Shown in pieces: positions 5,101 to 7,061 of a stretch of DNA of 7,061 bases; the first letter of the stretch is position 1; each line of letters starts with the position of its first letter. A model generated the notes under the pieces. It did not search any database and was not told the origin of the DNA. It saw only the letters and a program-made list of their open reading frames with translations. The translations under genes were made by a program, and so were the position numbers. Source of the stretch: an uncultured Clostridia bacterium (GTDB lineage: Bacteria; Bacillota; Clostridia; Lachnospirales; CAG-274); NCBI GenBank assembly GCA_947629215.1, contig CANRCU010000119.1, positions 1 to 7,061 on the forward strand, in the 5' to 3' direction.

Positions 5101-7061
5101 ATCTGCTTTGCTTATCTCAACAGTATCTTTAACATACTTATCAAGCATAGTGATCTTGTTGTTTACAGGAGTGCCGTTTAAAACCGAAGTTATTACTCCC
5201 TCTTCAATTGTGAATGTAATATCTTCCGCTTTGTCATAACCGCTTGGAACACCGGTTTCTTTCAAAGTATAGGTACCGTTCGGGAGATTCTGCACAAATG
5301 TAGATTCCGAACCGGACTCCCATACCAATGAATAGCTGCTGTTTGATTTGTTTCTGCCGGTCAGCCAATCATAATTGGAACCCCAACTTGTTTTATCTTT
5401 AGCTTCTTTGCCAAGGTCAAGCATATCCTTTGTAAAACATACCGGACCACGCGAAGTTTCGCCCGTAAGTGCAAGCGTTGCACCCTTTATTTCATTTCCG
5501 AATTGGTCTGCTTTGCTTATCTCAACATCATACTTTATAGTATTAAAGAACTCACCTAACTGGAATTCAACACCGTAAATATCAACATTATTATTGGTAT
5601 TGTAGATACTTGCGCTGTTCTTTGAGGAAGAAAGATAAGTCACAGATGAAACAACAAACGAAAGTATATCATTTGTGTTTGTTACTTCAAGTGTAATATC
5701 TACTTCACCGTCGGAATTTGTAATACCATTTTCATTTGTGATACCGGGGTTATTTTCTTTTACAACATAGTAGAAAGTTTTTGTTTCTCCGTTTTCTATA
5801 ACGTGCTTAGCATCGCCTTTGTCCGTGCTTGTGTAGAAATTAAGCTCGGGCAGTTTTACTTTATTTGTTGCATTGTTTGAAATATTGTTTTTTATAGGAG
5901 AAATACCTTTTGTAGAAAAATCCGAACCGGTTTCAAACATGCTGAAAATATATTCTCCTTCATTGGAAAAAATAGTTGTATCTTCAACAGTATTTTTACC
6001 GTTTAATTTATTTGTGAATGCTTTTCTTAATGTAAAATGCACCTGACCGTTATTATCCGAATTGGAAGCTTCGTTTATACCGGCATATAAATAGTGCCAT
6101 TCTGCATGGTTTTCAAATTCTCTACCGCAAACTACCCAACCTGCGCTTGAACCAATAACATCAACATTTCCGTTCGGTATAAGGAAAGTACCTGCCGATG
6201 TATCGATAGCTACATCACTTGCATTAGGCAAGTTCCAGATGATCTTTTGAGTTATTTCTTTGTCAACATCTTTGTTATGATCATCTATTTCCGACGGCTT
6301 TGTTTCGGTATTGATCGCCTCTTTTGAGCCGTCTACAACAGTAACATCATACTTTCTCAATACTTCTGAGCCGACTGTATCGACATTCATTACTACAACT
6401 GTACTGGATCGTTTTGCAATATGCAAATTACCCGTTCGTCTGATAGCGCCAAGAAGATTTGGATCGTCGCTTGCATTGATATATACAACTGTATTTTCAT
6501 ACTTTTCATCTGCAAGATTAATATAATAATGTGGATCTCTTGCAATACCGACAACATTCAAATCTGCCTTATATTCGTCGCTTTCTGCTTTTTCTTCCAA
6601 TTTTGCAGATTCGGCGGCAGCATGATTGAGCATATCGTTAATACTTGCTTCAACAATAGGTTTAGCGGTTTCTTTCTTTACAAGTTCGGCATTAAAACCA
6701 TTATTTAAAATTATTTTATCCAGAACTTCTTTCGGTGCTTCAAAATTTACCCGCTTTGTAAAATCGCTTGTCTGTCCGAGAACTATTTCGGAATCATCCC
6801 CAATTGCTGCAATCAATAACTGTGCCGTTCCTGCATCGGTAAGGTCAATATCATTGTTTTCTCTTCCTGAAAACAGTTTCGTTGCGAGCGTTGTTTCCAT
6901 ATGGTTTGATTTCTGGAAACTATCCGAAACGATACCATAATCTACCGCACGACCAAGTATCGAGCTGTAATTCACAGCGCTTGCCGAATCGACCTTGGCA
7001 GTTTCGGCAGCCTCAACGGTTTTGATTCCGCTTGCGAAATCACCGCCAAATCCAAAATTGC
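2125..7061 (-). CDS. Sortase-anchored adhesin/pilin-like protein with CAA and five CnaB domains (5' end outside window)
   Basis: The frame is open from the right edge to TAA 2125-2127, with 1644 codons visible. A GTG at 6975 gives a 1616-residue numbering used here, but it has no ribosome binding site and 28 in-frame codons precede it (including IKTVEAAETAK, like the end of a signal region), so the true start lies outside. Order: choice-of-anchor A domain to about 298; beta-rich domain about 309-480, possibly FctA-like; five CnaB/SpaA-type domains about 482-1141; threonine-rich stalk about 1146-1440; Ser/Asn/Asp-rich spacer about 1441-1580; sorting signal LPQSG 1583-1587, hydrophobic helix and tail KKKVVK. 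Sortase would cleave within LPQSG and link the protein to peptidoglycan, leaving the head exposed. A role in adhesion to host, plant fibre or other cells is inferred; the ligand is unknown. No sortase or pilin gene is in view, so a stand-alone adhesin is as likely as a pilus subunit. Confidence 0.92.
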   Translation of the reverse strand, partial: NFGFGGDFASGIKTVEAAETAKVDSASAVNYSSILGRAVDYGIVSDSFQKSNHMETTLATKLFSGRENNDIDLTDAGTAQLLIAAIGDDSEIVLGQTSDFTKRVNFEAPKEVLDKIILNNGFNAELVKKETAKPIVEASINDMLNHAAAESAKLEEKAESDEYKADLNVVGIARDPHYYINLADEKYENTVVYINASDDPNLLGAIRRTGNLHIAKRSSTVVVMNVDTVGSEVLRKYDVTVVDGSKEAINTETKPSEIDDHNKDVDKEITQKIIWNLPNASDVAIDTSAGTFLIPNGNVDVIGSSAGWVVCGREFENHAEWHYLYAGINEASNSDNNGQVHFTLRKAFTNKLNGKNTVEDTTIFSNEGEYIFSMFETGSDFSTKGISPIKNNISNNATNKVKLPELNFYTSTDKGDAKHVIENGETKTFYYVVKENNPGITNENGITNSDGEVDITLEVTNTNDILSFVVSSVTYLSSSKNSASIYNTNNNVDIYGVEFQLGEFFNTIKYDVEISKADQFGNEIKGATLALTGETSRGPVCFTKDMLDLGKEAKDKTSWGSNYDWLTGRNKSNSSYSLVWESGSESTFVQNLPNGTYTLKETGVPSGYDKAEDITFTIEEGVITSVLNGTPVNNKITMLDKYVKDTVEISKADQFGNEVNGATLTLTGNKIIREGNNITKGQAITFKVSDLNLGAGAQLKDMGNVEESTFLKWTSGASSSYVSNIEDGIYTLHEDNPPNGYAYAEDITFIVENGKITGIYNKYGQNDQVALDVNGQKVTMIDKAPLVISKVALGLGNELAGATLTLKAKDIHLHDVFASWEGIRVVNNGNYIENGYADVATTTYGELEWISGNWNGENPQPAKFQNLPDGIYTLTEIAAPAGYEKLSNSVEFEMKNGIATLKSVNNEAVTLEGNKITLTNAPSKISDVAISKVDAGLGKEILGAKITLTGKNANGSDITFDGVVLKESDGSTVDQSGKKAVTWTSGNAPAILSGLQNGTYTLHEEGAPDGYNYAEDIEFTVEDGVVKVDGKIVSDHDKSGNPKVIMKDSAYKDVTISKQNVGGKELAGAVLTLSGVDKNNKSVEFDAKAQLQLGDGAKKMETSNNTQLSWSSGTTSTVVKALPNGTYTLVEDAAPAGYKKASKVVFEVKDGKVTVDGKDADIVVMIDEVDNKPAETTTKVETTTVATTTSTVTTTASTTTTETTTKHTTPSETKTETTTKDVATETTTKNTIPSETTTKHSTPSETTTKDVTTETTTKTTATTVTTETTTKDVATETTTKTVDTTVTTTENVSKDDTTETTTANRDKDPADTTDTTKEPAGTESTEDTSKDPESQGTTESTTDATTETTTNSTESTTDASVSGSGITSTTTTESTTETTTTTTTHAATTESSTETTTKDRDHDIADDKNTTETATETTTGNVETSTNEGTESTTSDSGNGSSGNNATSSTTTTVTTTTDATTETTTEHSRSKDSSSTSSSSKRGGSSSSLNKSGGKIDVASDVEENEDTDNNAERNSDSSSVLNNNNNTDTNNNSTSNGGSSNVNNTDTSVNNNGSDVVIDNSTMPNGSSVDSSNNSDNSNLNVVVSTIDNNNNIPNTSSNAPADNQASKLPQSGSPIDTQTLFGLGALLMIAGVFTIKKKVVK
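2128..2229 (-). other. Cell-wall sorting signal, LPQSG
   Basis: Residues 1583-1616 contain LPQSG, a short spacer, the hydrophobic run LFGLGALLMIAGVFTI and the basic tail KKKVVK. This is the complete three-part sortase signal. Position four is Ser rather than the usual Thr; the Pro and Gly are kept. Confidence 0.88.
2236..2655 (-). other. Ser/Asn/Asp-rich wall-spanning spacer
   Basis: Residues about 1441-1580 change composition sharply from Thr-rich to Ser, then Asn and Asp (for example NNNNNTDTNNNS), with one more ordinary segment, KSGGKIDVASDVEENED. No fold is expected. It sits just before the sorting signal, so it probably spans the peptidoglycan layer. Confidence 0.65.
2656..3540 (-). repeat. 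Threonine-rich stalk of the adhesin
   Basis: Residues about 1146-1440 are dominated by Thr with Glu, Lys, Ser and Asp. The motif ETTTK occurs nine times; eight of these lie between residues 1174 and 1252 (DNA 3220-3456) at spacings of 9-14 residues, with the phrases KDVATE and TPSE recurring. Later units drift to ESTTDATTETTT. It would be extended and is a likely target for O-glycosylation, as in other mucin-like bacterial stalks. The DNA is correspondingly repetitive, so copy number may vary between strains. Confidence 0.85.
3553..3906 (-). repeat. CnaB/SpaA-type domain 5
   Basis: Residues 1024-1141. Candidate Lys is K1030 in VTISKQNVGGKELAGAVL, Glu is E1103 in GTYTLVEDAAPAGY, and the acceptor is Asp D1139 in DIVVMIDE. 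It is the shortest of the five and the closest to a minimal domain. It leads directly into the threonine-rich stalk. Confidence 0.8.
3907..4287 (-). repeat. CnaB/SpaA-type domain 4
   Basis: Residues 897-1023. Candidate Lys is K904 in VAISKVDAGLGKEILGAK, Glu is E976 in GTYTLHEEGAPDGYNYAE, and the acceptor is Asp D1020 in KVIMKDSAYK. The last strand resembles the Asp-bearing strand of Streptococcus pyogenes FbaB CnaB2. Confidence 0.8.
4291..4707 (-). repeat. CnaB/SpaA-type domain 3, Asn acceptor
   Basis: Residues 757-895. Candidate Lys is K762 in LVISKVALGLGNELAGATL, Glu is E848 in GIYTLTEIAAPAGY, and the acceptor position holds Asn N892 in KITLTNAP. It is the only one of the five with Asn at this position, the residue usual in most CnaB and pilin domains. 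Confidence 0.8.
4708..5130 (-). repeat. CnaB/SpaA-type domain 2
   Basis: Residues 616-756. Candidate Lys K623 lies in VEISKADQFGNEVNGATL, almost identical to domain 1, pointing to a recent duplication of that strand. The Glu is E706 in GIYTLHEDNPPNGY and the acceptor Asp is D754 in KVTMIDKAP. Confidence 0.8.
5134..5532 (-). repeat. CnaB/SpaA-type domain 1
   Basis: Residues 482-614. Candidate isopeptide Lys is K488 in VEISKADQFGNE, catalytic Glu E573 in GTYTLKETGVPSGY, and acceptor Asp D612 in KITMLDKY. It carries an insertion (about 506-545, including WGSNYDWLTGRNKSNSS) between the first strands, making it longer than a minimal CnaB domain. Confidence 0.8.
5536..6051 (-). other. Beta-rich domain, possibly FctA/Spy0128-like
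   Basis: Residues 309-480 read as beta strands, with VHFTLRKAFTNKL, GEYIFSMFETG, KTFYYVVKENNPGI and GEVDITLEVTNTND. The order 'F.F...', 'G.Y.F...E', 'YYVVKE..GI' and 'V.ITLEV' recalls streptococcal pilin isopeptide-linkage (FctA/Spy0128) domains, where a Glu helps form a Lys-Asn bond. The match is by eye and partial; a divergent linker domain is the alternative. Confidence 0.4.
6082..6984 (-). other. Choice-of-anchor A domain of the adhesin
   Basis: Three features match this family. The opening is NYSSILGRAVDYGIVSDSF followed by NHMETTLATKLFSG. A helical stretch (residues about 105-135, for example IVEASINDMLNHAAAESAKL) is followed by a beta region (TVVVMNVD). The late signature is IWNLPNASDVAI (246-257), then GTFLIPNGNVDVIGSSAGWV and EWHYLYAG (292-299), as in the family pattern of a predicted 'image' of an outer surface ending in EWH. 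The domain is common at the N-terminus of Gram-positive surface proteins with varied anchors. Its ligand is not known. Confidence 0.75.

Overview
The window looks like a low-GC Gram-positive chromosome, most likely a gut or rumen Clostridia of the Ruminococcus type. This is inferred from three things: the AT-rich intergenic DNA, a very large LPxTG-like surface protein with a threonine-rich stalk of the kind common in ruminococci, and an ISL3-family transposase remnant. I cannot name a species.

Layout. Positions 1-230 are non-coding. They hold two inverted repeats and two sigma70-type promoters reading rightward, both with dyad symmetry placed around core promoter elements. Positions 231-600 carry a broken gene for a small secreted protein: a ribosome binding site, a signal-peptide-like segment and a conserved-looking body lie in different frames. 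Positions 537-1199 hold an intact gene for an unrecognised 220-residue protein with one membrane segment. It starts inside the decayed end of the broken gene and probably shares its transcript, which would end at a hairpin terminator at 1348-1392. Positions 1418-2069 are a shrunken, multiply frameshifted ISL3-family insertion sequence with both terminal inverted repeats still visible. Two related hairpins, at about 1990-2021 and 2071-2102, read as tandem terminators for the leftward gene.

Positions 2125-7061 are one leftward open reading frame, cut by the right edge of the window. It encodes a sortase-anchored adhesin or pilin-like protein. Its domains in order are: end of a probable signal region, choice-of-anchor A domain, a beta-rich domain possibly like FctA/Spy0128, five CnaB/SpaA-type domains with candidate intramolecular isopeptide triads, a roughly 300-residue threonine-rich stalk, a roughly 140-residue Ser/Asn/Asp-rich spacer, and an LPQSG cell-wall sorting signal. 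The globular head would be displayed outside the cell on a rigid isopeptide-locked rod and a long, probably glycosylated stalk.

The leftward adhesin and the rightward small operon converge on the insertion sequence remnant and are probably functionally separate. No sortase, RNA gene or CRISPR array was seen. The most interesting items are the adhesin's mixed Asp/Asn isopeptide acceptors, the dyad embracing the first promoter, and the secreted-protein/membrane-protein pair in which only the membrane partner is intact.
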